Source of the DNA: Pseudomonadota bacterium
GTDB taxonomy: Bacteria; Pseudomonadota; Gammaproteobacteria; SURF-13
NCBI GenBank assembly: GCA_027624315.1
Contig: JAQBXX010000016.1
Coordinates: 1-34,548, forward strand
DNA length: 34,548 bases
Direction: 5' to 3'
The notes under the pieces are model-generated. The model did not search any database and had not been told where the DNA came from. It saw nothing but the letters and a program-made list of their open reading frames with translations. Positions 8,916-16,852 of the stretch are shown here, piece by piece; positions within the stretch are counted from its first letter, which is position 1, and each line of letters begins with the position of its first letter. A program made the translations under genes and the position numbers.

Positions 8916-9730
8916 GGCGCCGGCGCATGCCAGGCATTTGCCGCCGGCGGGATATCACGCCAGAGTTGCAGCAGGCGGATGAATTCGCGGCGCGGCAGGT
9001 CCTCCGCACCCAGGCTGGCGAGATGTGCCGTGTGCATCTGACAGTCGACCAAGGCGTAATTCCACTCACGCAGACATGCGACCAGATGCGCCAGTGCCAC
9101 CTTGGAGGTATTGGCGCGCCGACTGAACATGGACTCGGCAAAGAACATGCTCCCCAGCGCCACACCGTAGAGGCCACCGACCATATCATCGCCGTGCCAG
9201 ACCTCCACGGAGTGCGCGTGGCCGAGATGATGCAACGCGCTGTAGGCTGCAACCATTTCCGGCGTAATCCACGTGCCCGCATCGTCTTTGCGCGGCGCGG
9301 CGCAGGCCTGCACCACCTCGGAAAAACAGGTATCGAACGTCACGCGATATTTTAATTCATGCCCCGCAGCTTGCTGCGGGCACAAAGCCTTGGGGTTTCC
9401 AAAGGGGAGAAGTGCAACTCTCCCCTTTGGTCGCCCGAGCGATTTCATATCGCGCGGTGCGAAATCAAATTGAGTCTGTAGCAGCAGCTTGCGCAGGCTG
9501 CGCGATATCCTGAAACGCTCCGGCAACAACACCGTGCGCGGATCGGGTGACCACCACAGCACGGGTTGGCCAGCGCTGTACCAAGGGAAGATGCCATTGC
9601 GGTAGGCCTCGATCAGACGCTGCGGCGTGAGATCGCCGCCGACCGCAAGCAGGCCGTCCGGGTCGCGCAGCGCCAACTCCACGTCGGGGAAGCCGGTGTC
9701 ATGCGCCTTTATCCAGTAAGGGTTGTTCAT
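8912..9730 (-). CDS. aat: Aat, leucyl/phenylalanyl-tRNA--protein transferase, with internal insertion
   Basis: Aat adds Leu or Phe to N-terminal Lys or Arg, making substrates for ClpS/ClpAP. Family signatures are [86 protein letters not shown] and [22 protein letters not shown]. At 272 residues it is about 38 longer than E. coli Aat (234). The excess lies in one place: between [14 protein letters not shown] and YRVTFD there are about 40 extra residues, encoded by nested palindromes (9343-9454), with the frame preserved. Insertion falls between the N-terminal domain and the GNAT-like catalytic core, so activity may survive. Six nt separate it from the upstream COG3146 gene, and it overlaps bpt by 4 nt. 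Confidence 0.95.
   Translation of the reverse strand: MNNPYWIKAHDTGFPDVELALRDPDGLLAVGGDLTPQRLIEAYRNGIFPWYSAGQPVLWWSPDPRTVLLPERFRISRSLRKLLLQTQFDFAPRDMKSLGRPKGRVALLPFGNPKALCPQQAAGHELKYRVTFDTCFSEVVQACAAPRKDDAGTWITPEMVAAYSALHHLGHAHSVEVWHGDDMVGGLYGVALGSMFFAESMFSRRANTSKVALAHLVACLREWNYALVDCQMHTAHLASLGAEDLPRREFIRLLQLWRDIPPAANAWHAPAP
9343..9454. repeat. Palindromic element inserted in frame within aat
   Basis: Three nested or adjacent inverted repeats lie here. CGCGATAT (9343-9350) pairs with ATATCGCG (9447-9454). CCCGCAGC (9363-9370) pairs with GCTGCGGG (9373-9380). CCAAAGGGGAGA (9399-9410) pairs with TCTCCCCTTTGG (9419-9430) around an 8-nt loop. All of this is translated as an extra segment of Aat absent from E. 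coli Aat. It resembles in concept the Rickettsia palindromic elements that sit in frame within genes. Confidence 0.7.
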
Positions 9731-9736
9731 CGCCTG

Positions 9737-10870
9737 TCAAACCAGTTTGAATGGCGAGTGTTCGCGCAGTTCATTTATATAAGACTCCGCCCCGATGGTT
9801 TCCCGTGCGAGAAAATCCTGCACCGCGTGGCTGAATGCCGGGTGGGCGAGCCAGTGCGCCGACCAGGTGGGCGTGGGCAGAAAACCGCGCGCGATTTTAT
9901 GCTCACCCTGCGCGCCGGCCTCGAAGCGGGCAAGTCCGTGCTCGATGCAGTAATCCATAGGCGCGTAATAACAGCATTCGAAGTGCAGGCTGTGAAAATC
10001 TCCGGCGCAGCCCCAGTGGCGGCCATACAGCGTATCCGTGCCGCGCAGATTGAATGCCCCCGCCACGTAAACCCCCTGATGGTGCGCCAGCACCAGCACG
10101 ACATTGTCCGCCAGCGTGCGCCCGATCTCCTTGAAGAATCCCGGCGTCAGCGATGCGATGCCGCCCTTTTTTAAAAAGGTGGAGCAATAAAATTCGTGAA
10201 AGATTTTCCACTGGGCCTCAGTGATTTGATGGCCGTTCAGAATCTCCAGTTCAATGCCCGCCTCGCGCACGCGCCGCCGCTCCTGCTTGATTTTTTTGCG
10301 CTTCTCCGACGTGAGGGCGGAAAGAAAATCGGCAAAATCACGGTAGCCCGGATTGCCCCAGTGAAACTGGCAGCCGGTGCGGCGCATGAAGTCGTGCCGT
10401 TCGAGTTGAACGGTATCGCGCTCCGTGGTGAACAGCCAGTGTAACGATGAAACCCGCAAGCGCCGCGCATGATCAAGCGCGCCCTCGATCAGGCGGTCGG
10501 CCACGGCCTCCTGTTCGGCGGTATCCGCCAGCAAAAGCCGCGCGCCGGTGGCGGGAGTGTACGGCACTGCGACGACCAGTTTGGGGTAATACGGCAAGCC
10601 GCTGCGTGCGTAGGCTTCCGCCCAAGACCAGTCGAACACGAATTCGCCGTAGGAATTGTCTTTGAGATACATCGGCGCGGCGCCCACGAGCCGACCGCCG
10701 TTGTGTGCGACGAGATGTTGCGGTATCCAGCCGGCATTTTCCCCGACGCAGTGATGCCGTTCGAGCGCCACCAGAAACTCATGTCGCAAAAATGGATTGC
10801 TGTCGCCCGCCAGCGCGTTCCACTCCGCGGCGGATATGTCTTCCAGGCCTTTAATGACGGAGACGTGCAT
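9737..10870 (-). CDS. COG3146/DUF482 FemAB-like GNAT-fold protein
   Basis: This 377-residue soluble protein belongs to the family annotated as peptidogalycan biosynthesis/recognition (COG3146, PF04339), related to FemABX and GNAT acyltransferases. Recognisable stretches are ISAAEWNALAGDSNPFLRHEFLVALE, GAAPMYLKDNSYGEFVFDWSWAEAY, YYPKLVVAVPYTPATGARLL, LTSEKRKKIKQERRRV, FNLRGTDTLYGRHWGC and HFECCYYAPMDYCIEHGL. The true substrate is not established. It is the first gene of a tight minus-strand operon with aat and bpt, which share the same broad fold class, so a role in aminoacyl or acyl transfer to proteins is conceivable. A promoter GCGACA-17-TATAGT lies just upstream in the partial repeat at 10888-10906. 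Confidence 0.85.
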   Translation of the reverse strand: MHVSVIKGLEDISAAEWNALAGDSNPFLRHEFLVALERHHCVGENAGWIPQHLVAHNGGRLVGAAPMYLKDNSYGEFVFDWSWAEAYARSGLPYYPKLVVAVPYTPATGARLLLADTAEQEAVADRLIEGALDHARRLRVSSLHWLFTTERDTVQLERHDFMRRTGCQFHWGNPGYRDFADFLSALTSEKRKKIKQERRRVREAGIELEILNGHQITEAQWKIFHEFYCSTFLKKGGIASLTPGFFKEIGRTLADNVVLVLAHHQGVYVAGAFNLRGTDTLYGRHWGCAGDFHSLHFECCYYAPMDYCIEHGLARFEAGAQGEHKIARGFLPTPTWSAHWLAHPAFSHAVQDFLARETIGAESYINELREHSPFKLV

Positions 10871-10884
10871 ACCGACATTGTATT

Positions 10885-10906
10885 ACTATACATAGCGACA
10901 TAAATG
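10885..10906. repeat. Single copy of the MITE-like terminus upstream of the COG3146 gene
   Basis: The stretch at 10888-10906 matches the terminus of the element at 7992-8177 at 17 of 19 positions, and 13 bp including the preceding ACT are identical to 7989-8001. On the minus strand it contains TATAGT, which could serve as the -10 box of the COG3146-aat-bpt operon. GCGACA/TGTCGC also form a small hairpin here. Confidence 0.45.
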
Positions 10907-10922
10907 CTGTCGCATCCATACT

Positions 10923-10997
10923 CCTTCCCCCTTGATGGGGGAAGGTAGGGATGGGGGTGAAAAGTTGTTGCACAAGGTGATTACTCATCCCCACCCT
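10923..10997. repeat. Palindromic repeat upstream of the toxin-antitoxin pair
   Basis: CCTTCCCCC (10923-10931) and GGGGGAAGG (10937-10945) form a 9-bp hairpin with a 5-nt loop. A looser outer pair follows: AGGGATGGGGGTGA at 10947-10960 with TCATCCCCACCCT at 10985-10997. It lies in the divergent gap between the COG3146 gene and mazEF and looks like another dispersed palindromic unit. Confidence 0.55.
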
Positions 10998-11032
10998 TTG
11001 TTTCTCTTCGATTAACGTTGGGACACTAGTGA

Positions 11033-11062
11033 TTGATAATTTATCCTAATTTTAGTAGGATA
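11033..11062 (+). promoter_or_regulatory. Promoter and operator of the MazEF-like pair
   Basis: TTGATA (11033-11038) and TAGGAT (11056-11061) are 17 bp apart. An inverted repeat TATCCTA-N7-TAGGATA (11042-11062) occupies the spacer and -10 box. This is the expected arrangement for autorepression by a ribbon-helix-helix antitoxin. Confidence 0.6.
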
Positions 11063-11093
11063 TAAAGTATTACTTTTAACCGGGCTGACCCTC

Positions 11094-11318
11094 ATGCACG
11101 CCGAAAAGGTTTCCATCTCGCTTCCCGCTGATTTGGCGGAGTTTGTCGAGCAGTACAAAACAGCGCATGCCTGCAAGAGCCGCTCGCAGGTTATCGGGAC
11201 CGCGGTGAACCTGCTCAGGCAGCGTGAACTGGAGCAGGCTTACCGGGCCGCCGCGCAGGAACAGGATACGGACTTCGATATCACAACCGCGGATGGGTTG
11301 CCTCATGAAGCGTGGTGA
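11094..11318 (+). CDS. Ribbon-helix-helix antitoxin (MazE-like/CopG-type)
   Basis: The 74-residue protein begins with a strand-helix-helix pattern, KVSISLPADLAEFVEQYKTA then SRSQVIGTAVNLL, typical of RHH DNA-binding antitoxins. The acidic C-terminal tail (QEQDTDFDITTADG) is the likely toxin-neutralising segment. It precedes and overlaps a MazF-type toxin by 14 nt, the usual order. The palindromic operator at 11042-11062 fits autoregulation. The family resembles the RHH antitoxins of mycobacterial and cyanobacterial MazEF pairs rather than E. coli MazE, which has a different fold. Confidence 0.85.
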   Translation: MHAEKVSISLPADLAEFVEQYKTAHACKSRSQVIGTAVNLLRQRELEQAYRAAAQEQDTDFDITTADGLPHEAW

Positions 11319-11643
11319 GATTTATTACGCCGATCTCAGCCCGAGCGTAGGCTCGGAAATCAATAAACGCCGACCGGTGCTGATCGTAAGCAATGACGCC
11401 AATAATAAAGCCTCGGCCACCTTGACCGTTCTGCCCGTTACTTCAAACGTGGAAAGGGTGTATCCGTTCGAAGTGATGCTGTCTAAAAAAGACAGCGGCC
11501 TGATAAAACCCTCCAAGGCCCAAGCCCAGCAAATTCGCACCATCTCCAAACAGCGTATTAAGGGCAAGGTGCAGGGCCGCCTGAACAAGACCACCATGCT
11601 TCTCGTGGATGCGGCGCTGAAATTACATCTGGCGCTTGAGTGA
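11305..11643 (+). CDS. mazF: MazF/PemK-family endoribonuclease toxin
   Basis: The 112-residue toxin has the full MazF pattern. RGEIYYADLSPSVGSEINKRRPVLIVSND carries the beta1-beta2 loop and the catalytic arginine region, LTVLPVTSN contains the conserved Thr/Ser segment, and SKAQAQQIRTISKQRI is the dimer/RNA-binding region. MazF proteins cut single-stranded RNA at short sequence motifs, and the motif here cannot be predicted. I start at ATG 11305, overlapping the antitoxin by 14 nt, because the family motif MKRGEIYY begins there. The longer open frame from 11224 is not family-like. No terminator is evident downstream. Confidence 0.93.
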   Translation: MKRGEIYYADLSPSVGSEINKRRPVLIVSNDANNKASATLTVLPVTSNVERVYPFEVMLSKKDSGLIKPSKAQAQQIRTISKQRIKGKVQGRLNKTTMLLVDAALKLHLALE

Positions 11644-11741
11644 AGAGCGGCAGTTGAACTGTGTAATGCCCCAGCTCGCCCCCAGCCCTGTCGCGCAGAG
11701 CGGAAGAGAGGCTGGTTAAATGGAGTAACCGGACAGTACAT

Positions 11742-13730
11742 TCACTCCGGCGGCAATTTCCACTCGTTTCCGGACGCAGGCCACACGCCGCGTTCGAGCA
11801 CTTTACTGTTCTCAAAGACGAGAAAGCTCTCCGTGCCGTAATGCGGCAGCGGGCGCAGCAGTGCCTCCAACGCGCGCACATCGGAAACCGAAATGACGGC
11901 GATGACCTTGCCGGTGCTTTGCTGCGCCGTCCATACTTGTGCGCTGCCTTTATCACGCAGATTCTCCGGCCGCGCAGGCAGTTTCCGCTCGGCCAGGAAC
12001 CGGTCAACCACGTCATGCGGGCCGATGACCAGCATGGGCGTGGCGGCATTCAGTCCGGATGCAAACTGCGATGCATGATCCAGCAGTTTTTTCGCAAGCA
12101 CGGCTGCTGATTTGCGAAACAGCTCATTCTCAGCGAGGACAACCGTTTGTGTCGCAGGGTCGTTGATGACCTGACGCAGGATCGGCGGCAGCTCGGCGGG
12201 GTCCAGCCTGCGAAATACCCTGAAGTCCGGGTCGAGCGTGAGCGAGGACGGCGGGGCAGAGGTTTCCAATGTGTAGCGGGTCTCGGCTTGTGTCAGTTCG
12301 AATGCCTGCTCTTCAATGCCGCTGCTGGTTTTAACAGCCACCGGCACGCGCAGCGTGTAAACGGGCGCGCTCTGGGTGAGGGTGAAACTGACCGTATAGC
12401 GATCACCGGATTTCTTTGCGGAAACATTTTCCAGTGCAAGCCGTGGCGCGCCGTTGCGGGTGAGCCATTGGCCGAACAGGCCGGTGAGATCTTCGCCGGA
12501 GCTTTGCTCAAAGGCATGTTGCAGATCGCCCCAGCCTGCTGTTTTGAATTGATGTTGATTCCAGAAGCGGCGTAATCCGGCATCGAATGCCGCAGTGCCG
12601 ATCTTGTCTCGCAGCATCAGAAACAGAAACGCCGCCTTGTGGTAGCCGATGGTTTGCGAGGCGCTGTGGTGGCGTGAAGTAAAGTCACGCAGCGGGATGT
12701 CCTGTCCTTCCGGTATCGCGGCGAAATCGCGCAGCCAGGACAGGCGCATGGCGCGCGCGGCAGCGGCCCCTGCTCGCTCTTTATACGTGTAGTCGGCCAT
12801 GAAGGTGGTGAGGCCTTCCGACCAGTTGCCGTTCTGCCGGTCGGCGTAGACACCGTTGCCCCACCAGTTGTGCAATATCTCGTGGCCGAGCGAGCCGAAG
12901 CGGATGAATGGCAGACGCAGCACGTCGATGCCGAGGTAGGTGAGGGTGGGCATGCCGAAGCCGGTGGGCAGCGGGCTGGAGACGATGCTGAATTCGCTGA
13001 ACGGGTAGGGGCCGATCGAGCGGCTGTACAGTTCGATGTAATCGCTGATGGAGCCCAGGTAATCCTGCGCGAGATCGACAATCTGCGGGTGAAAGTAGGT
13101 GCGCAGGCGCAGGCCGTTCACGATGCGCTCTTCGATGCGGTACGGCCCCGCCATGAGTGCGATACCCTCGGCGGGATGATTAAACTGAAAGCGCGCGCGG
13201 TAGCGTCCCCGTTGCTGTTTTTCGTCACTCAGTTTGCCCGGCACGATGCCGCGCTGAGAATCGGGCAGATCAAGCGTGAGCGTATAGGTAAAGGGTGCGT
13301 TTTCAAATTGCGGATACCAGGCGCTGGAGGCGGGCAGGTAACTGCCGCTGTTGTCCGCCATGGCGGGGAGTGAGTGCAGCACATCGCGCTCGTCCAGTGT
13401 GGTGGCAAGCGGAGCCAGTTTGCCGTGATAGCGAATGTGGAGGTGATGCTGTTGCTTCTTGTCGAGAGGCAACGTCCATACGCGCCGCCCTTCGGCGATG
13501 ACCGCACCGGCTGCCGGGAGCGGCTTATGGTCGAGCACAAGTTGTTCAACCGTCAGGTTGTCTGCGAGCTGGAAACGCACGCTGCCGGTTCCGGTGAAGG
13601 TGATGTCGTCGTCTACGCGTAACTCGCGCGTAGCGGGATCGAGTGAAACTTTTAAATCATGGTGCAGGCCGGTGATGTCCGCGTGAGCAACGGAAACCGC
13701 CGCGCACCAGAGCCAGAACAGCCGTTTCAT
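11742..13730 (-). CDS. Secreted M1-family metallopeptidase
   Basis: The 662-residue protein starts at ATG 13730 with a signal peptide (MKRLFWLWCAAVSVAHA), so it probably acts outside the cytoplasm. The zinc site is HEILH (283-287), with the third ligand E305 in GNWSEGLTTF; 17 residues separate them where PepN has 18. The substrate-binding GAMEN motif is replaced by GFGMPTLTYLG (about 258-267). A C-terminal region of about 200 residues has no recognised peptidase role. Its start overlaps the stop of the upstream ChaN-PDZ gene as ATGA, so the two are translationally coupled and probably work in the same compartment. The substrate is unknown. Confidence 0.88.
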   Translation of the reverse strand: MKRLFWLWCAAVSVAHADITGLHHDLKVSLDPATRELRVDDDITFTGTGSVRFQLADNLTVEQLVLDHKPLPAAGAVIAEGRRVWTLPLDKKQQHHLHIRYHGKLAPLATTLDERDVLHSLPAMADNSGSYLPASSAWYPQFENAPFTYTLTLDLPDSQRGIVPGKLSDEKQQRGRYRARFQFNHPAEGIALMAGPYRIEERIVNGLRLRTYFHPQIVDLAQDYLGSISDYIELYSRSIGPYPFSEFSIVSSPLPTGFGMPTLTYLGIDVLRLPFIRFGSLGHEILHNWWGNGVYADRQNGNWSEGLTTFMADYTYKERAGAAAARAMRLSWLRDFAAIPEGQDIPLRDFTSRHHSASQTIGYHKAAFLFLMLRDKIGTAAFDAGLRRFWNQHQFKTAGWGDLQHAFEQSSGEDLTGLFGQWLTRNGAPRLALENVSAKKSGDRYTVSFTLTQSAPVYTLRVPVAVKTSSGIEEQAFELTQAETRYTLETSAPPSSLTLDPDFRVFRRLDPAELPPILRQVINDPATQTVVLAENELFRKSAAVLAKKLLDHASQFASGLNAATPMLVIGPHDVVDRFLAERKLPARPENLRDKGSAQVWTAQQSTGKVIAVISVSDVRALEALLRPLPHYGTESFLVFENSKVLERGVWPASGNEWKLPPE

Positions 13731-14929
13731 TTTTGCGGCGGGAATTTTGCGACGACTGCTGTCGTCTGGTCGCCGCGCTTCAAGGTGATGGGCAGCCACG
13801 TACCCGGCGCCTGCCGCTGCACGATCCTGCTTACCTCGGCAGCGTGTTTTACGGCTACGCCCGCAAGCTCGATGATGAGGTCGTCCTTGAGGATGCCCGT
13901 GCTCTCGGCAACGCTGTTTTTCATCACGTCCGTGACGCGTACCGCATCTTTGCCATCTTCCAGCACCAGCCCCAGCCGCGGCTTGTCGCTTTTGGCCTGC
14001 GCAGGTGCCGCAACTCCAAAGACCGCATCGGCCACCGTGGGCGTGAAGTCGTCGCAGTCACGCTCGCGGTCCCAGGCGAGCAGCACGGCCACGTCATTTA
14101 CGCCGAGATCGGCCAGCTGATGCGGCACGCCGTAGCGGTGCATTACGTGCCCGGCGCCCATGATACCGATCACGAGCGGCGCATTCGGCTGACGCGCCGC
14201 ACGGCTGATGGCCTCGGCCATGGCGCGGTCCCAGACCCGTTGGCCCTCGCTGAAATGACGGAACCCGGGATCGTCGAGGCCGGGCTTTTTGCCCTCTTTT
14301 TTGTCGTGGCCGGTTTCCGGGGAAGTCCTGTTGTGGGCGAGATAGACCACCGCGAGTTCCTCCAGATAGCCTTGGCTTGCGGGCGCGGGCTTGGAAACGC
14401 CTTCGCGCTGACTTTCGGGGACGGCGTCCCATCCCTTTTCCCTGACGGCGGCGGTGAAACTGCGCTCCACGTTCAGCGCGATCATCGGGATATGATTCAT
14501 GCGCGCGAAATGAAACAGCGGCATGTACAACGCCGGGTCGTAATTCCACACCTTGTGCCATTCGGTTTGTTCGAGGAACTCGGCCTCCGTGAGTTTGCCC
14601 TCCACCCAGAGGTCGAGCACGCTCTGCACACGGCGCGGGAACATTTCAAAACCGAGCACCAGATCAGGTCGCTGCGCATGCAGTCCCGCGACAGTCTGTA
14701 ACTGCCAGCGATGATGCTCGAAGCTGTCATGGCTTTCGCCGAGCAGTACCACTTGGCGCCGCGCGAGTTTTTCCATGAAGGCGGGGACGATCAGGGTCGC
14801 ACCCTGCGGGTGTAGCGGTGCTATCCACTGGGCGACGGGCACACAGCGGTCTTTCTGGACAGCAGCGTCGCTGTGCCCGCTGAGTCCGAACAGGCAAAGG
14901 GCGCAGAGAAGAAGGGTTTGTGTTTGCAT
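13727..14929 (-). CDS. ChaN-family protein with C-terminal PDZ domain
   Basis: The 400-residue protein begins at ATG 14929 with a signal peptide (MQTQTLLLCALCLFGLSGHSDA). The ChaN/DUF399 domain follows: RRQVVLLGESHDSFEHHRWQ, LVLGFEMFPRRVQSVLD, HKVWNYDPALYMPLFHFAR, IALNVERS, and VIGIMGAGHVMHRYGVPHQL. ChaN-type domains belong to a fold with heme-binding and TIKI-like metalloprotease members, with conserved GESH and FEMF motifs as here. Residues from about 305 form a PDZ-like module (PRLGLVLEDGKDAVRVTDVM, STGILKDDLIIELAGV). The open frame continues 37 codons upstream to an ATGA overlap with fic at 15040, but the signal peptide favours 14929. It is coupled to the M1 peptidase; the function is unproven. 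Confidence 0.85.
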   Translation of the reverse strand: MQTQTLLLCALCLFGLSGHSDAAVQKDRCVPVAQWIAPLHPQGATLIVPAFMEKLARRQVVLLGESHDSFEHHRWQLQTVAGLHAQRPDLVLGFEMFPRRVQSVLDLWVEGKLTEAEFLEQTEWHKVWNYDPALYMPLFHFARMNHIPMIALNVERSFTAAVREKGWDAVPESQREGVSKPAPASQGYLEELAVVYLAHNRTSPETGHDKKEGKKPGLDDPGFRHFSEGQRVWDRAMAEAISRAARQPNAPLVIGIMGAGHVMHRYGVPHQLADLGVNDVAVLLAWDRERDCDDFTPTVADAVFGVAAPAQAKSDKPRLGLVLEDGKDAVRVTDVMKNSVAESTGILKDDLIIELAGVAVKHAAEVSRIVQRQAPGTWLPITLKRGDQTTAVVAKFPPQK

Positions 14930-15036
14930 GTGGTACCATGGCGCTGAATGAAATGTCAGGGCGTTCTCGAAATCCAAGTGCAACACCCAACTGCGGTAAA
15001 GTGCTTCCCGGTCGTACTTGCTGAGCTTCCTGCGTC

Positions 15037-16290
15037 TCATCGGGGTCTCCGCTGCTGCCTGGTAATGGCTTCCGCCGCCACTGGCGTCGGGGCTAGCGGT
15101 TCAGGATAAAAGAATTTCGGGAAATAATATTCCACAGCGATGGCCGGAACGGTGAAGTGGATTTTCCCTTTCGGGGATGGAGAGTCCAGTAATTTGTGTT
15201 TCAAAAGATCGCCCAGAAGATCTCTTGCAACCCGCTCTCCCAAGCCGGTAATTCGTGGTGCATCACCTCGATCCAGCTCGCCTCGCTCCACTACGCTTAC
15301 CAATAAATCGGCCGCCTCCGGGCGCAAATTCATCGGCACACCCATCATGTCAACGAAGCTGCGGATGCGCGCCTTGAATCTGTCGAGGTCAAGCATATTC
15401 GACATGAACTTTATCTGGTCAAGCGATGTTTTCTGAAAATAAAAACAGAAGGCTTTTAGCTGTGATTCCGAAAGTGCACCCCTGCCATCGAGCGAGCCTA
15501 TCCTTTCGGAGTCCGCGTTGGCGAGCATCAATTTATACTCCCCCGTCTCCTTGTGCGCCAGCCCACGGGAAATAGACCACAGACCACCCGCGTTGACACC
15601 AATCTGGATAGCGTAGGCTGTCGAAAACAAGCGCGCTACACGGCCGTTGCCATCGAGGAATGGATGTATCCACGCCAGCCGGTGGTGTGATGCCGCCCAG
15701 GCAACCACCTTGGTCAATGGCTCCATGCGATCAGAACGGTATGCTTCGTGAAACCGGACCAGGAAACTTTGGATTTCACGAGGCGCGGGCGCGTAATGGC
15801 TACCGACTTTTACGCGATCCCCTTCGTCTCTCCGCATTTCACCAGGGGTTACTTTACGTTGAATCCCGCTGTCTGATTCTATCCAGCGCAGGTCTTCCGG
15901 TAACCTTGAATAAAGCTCGTGGTGCAGCCAGCAAAGAAACTCGGCGGAGCAAATGTCTTCATCGGGATGCCTGGCGAGTCTGGCCCTCATTTCTCGCTCC
16001 GCATGGATGTGTGCAATGCTTAATTGCTGGAGACGCCAATTTTCATCACCTGCTGCATAATTCTTTTCCAGGGCCGCATCTATATCCACGAGGCGGGTGT
16101 GGTAACCTTCGATGAGGTTCGAGTAATAGCAATTCATTTTCTCGATCAGATTGCTGACTGCGGGTCGCACCAGCGGGTGAAGTTTTTCGCCTAATACCGC
16201 AGTTTGCCGGTAAACATCCACGGTCAACGATGCCATGCCAGCATCCATTGCCGGCAGCAAAGGCTCAAAACCGTATGCCGAAATCCCCAT
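15037..16290 (-). CDS. Fic-domain protein (probable AMP transferase), class II
   Basis: The 417-residue protein carries the full Fic signature HPFLDGNGRVAR (209-220), with catalytic H209 and the phosphate-binding GNGR loop, so AMPylation of a target protein is expected. The inhibitory motif SNLIEG (57-62) precedes the Fic core, making it a class II enzyme that can hold itself inactive through E61. The C-terminal 120 residues look like a winged-helix region (LRPEAADLLVSVVERGEL, GLGERVARDLLGDLLKHKLL). The upstream region is very AT-rich and no Shine-Dalgarno sequence is clear. It lies between the HigBA pair and the ChaN gene. The target cannot be predicted. Confidence 0.93.
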   Translation of the reverse strand: MGISAYGFEPLLPAMDAGMASLTVDVYRQTAVLGEKLHPLVRPAVSNLIEKMNCYYSNLIEGYHTRLVDIDAALEKNYAAGDENWRLQQLSIAHIHAEREMRARLARHPDEDICSAEFLCWLHHELYSRLPEDLRWIESDSGIQRKVTPGEMRRDEGDRVKVGSHYAPAPREIQSFLVRFHEAYRSDRMEPLTKVVAWAASHHRLAWIHPFLDGNGRVARLFSTAYAIQIGVNAGGLWSISRGLAHKETGEYKLMLANADSERIGSLDGRGALSESQLKAFCFYFQKTSLDQIKFMSNMLDLDRFKARIRSFVDMMGVPMNLRPEAADLLVSVVERGELDRGDAPRITGLGERVARDLLGDLLKHKLLDSPSPKGKIHFTVPAIAVEYYFPKFFYPEPLAPTPVAAEAITRQQRRPR

Positions 16291-16423
16291 TGCCGATCAT
16301 CTTAATGTATATTTATATATTATAATTATACACTTAAATTATATAAAGAGAACTTTTTGCCGATGTTGTTGCCGATGTTGGGTGGGTTGCATTCGCCCAC
16401 AAGCCATTGCCCAGCGAGATTCT
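16291..16423. promoter_or_regulatory. AT-rich gap between fic and higA
   Basis: Positions 16295-16347 are almost pure A/T with several TATAAT-like words and form the likely fic promoter on the minus strand. Next to it the 12-mer TTGCCGATGTTG occurs twice in tandem (about 16357-16380). No exact promoter can be chosen among the overlapping candidates. Confidence 0.45.
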
Positions 16424-16852
16424 TCACGCCGCTGCCTGACCCTCATCAATAAACACATCCGCCGACACCCCGAAGCGGGCTGACAGCCCGGCAATCTGCC
16501 GGACGTTGAGCTTGCGCTTGCCACACAGCAACTCAGATACGACGCTCTGCGTGCCGATTTCCGGCAGGTCGGACTGCTTCAGTCCATGCTGCTCCATCAG
16601 GAAACGCAGCATGTCCGCGCCGGAGACGTCCTCACTTGGATAGTGACTCTCATCATACTCACGGATGATCTCGCCCACGATATACAGCAACCCGTACAGC
16701 GGATGCACTTCGTCGCTTCCGATCTCGTCGATCAGCGCATCCATCAGCGTCACCATCTCGTCATAGTGCGTCTCATCGCGGATTGGCCCCACATGCGCGG
16801 TGCGCTCGAATGCGCGCCAGGCAGGCGCCACCCTCTTAAGCACAGTCTTCAT
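16424..16852 (-). CDS. higA: HigA antitoxin
   Basis: The 142-residue protein closely follows the E. coli K-12 HigA layout: a helical N-terminal half, then an HTH domain reading MEQHGLKQSDLPEIGTQSVVSELLCGKRKLNVRQIAGLSARFGVSADVFID when assembled from consecutive short blocks. It should neutralise HigB and repress the operon through the palindromes upstream of higB. The start at ATG 16852 overlaps the higB stop as ATGA, so toxin is translated first, as in E. coli higBA. The open frame extends 19 residues further upstream into higB but those residues are not HigA-like. Confidence 0.93.
   Translation of the reverse strand: MKTVLKRVAPAWRAFERTAHVGPIRDETHYDEMVTLMDALIDEIGSDEVHPLYGLLYIVGEIIREYDESHYPSEDVSGADMLRFLMEQHGLKQSDLPEIGTQSVVSELLCGKRKLNVRQIAGLSARFGVSADVFIDEGQAAA

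Noticed and set aside
8617-9282. Frame of 221 codons overlapping aat and bpt
   Set aside because: It is an out-of-frame shadow of both genes, Arg/Ser/Trp-rich without motif.
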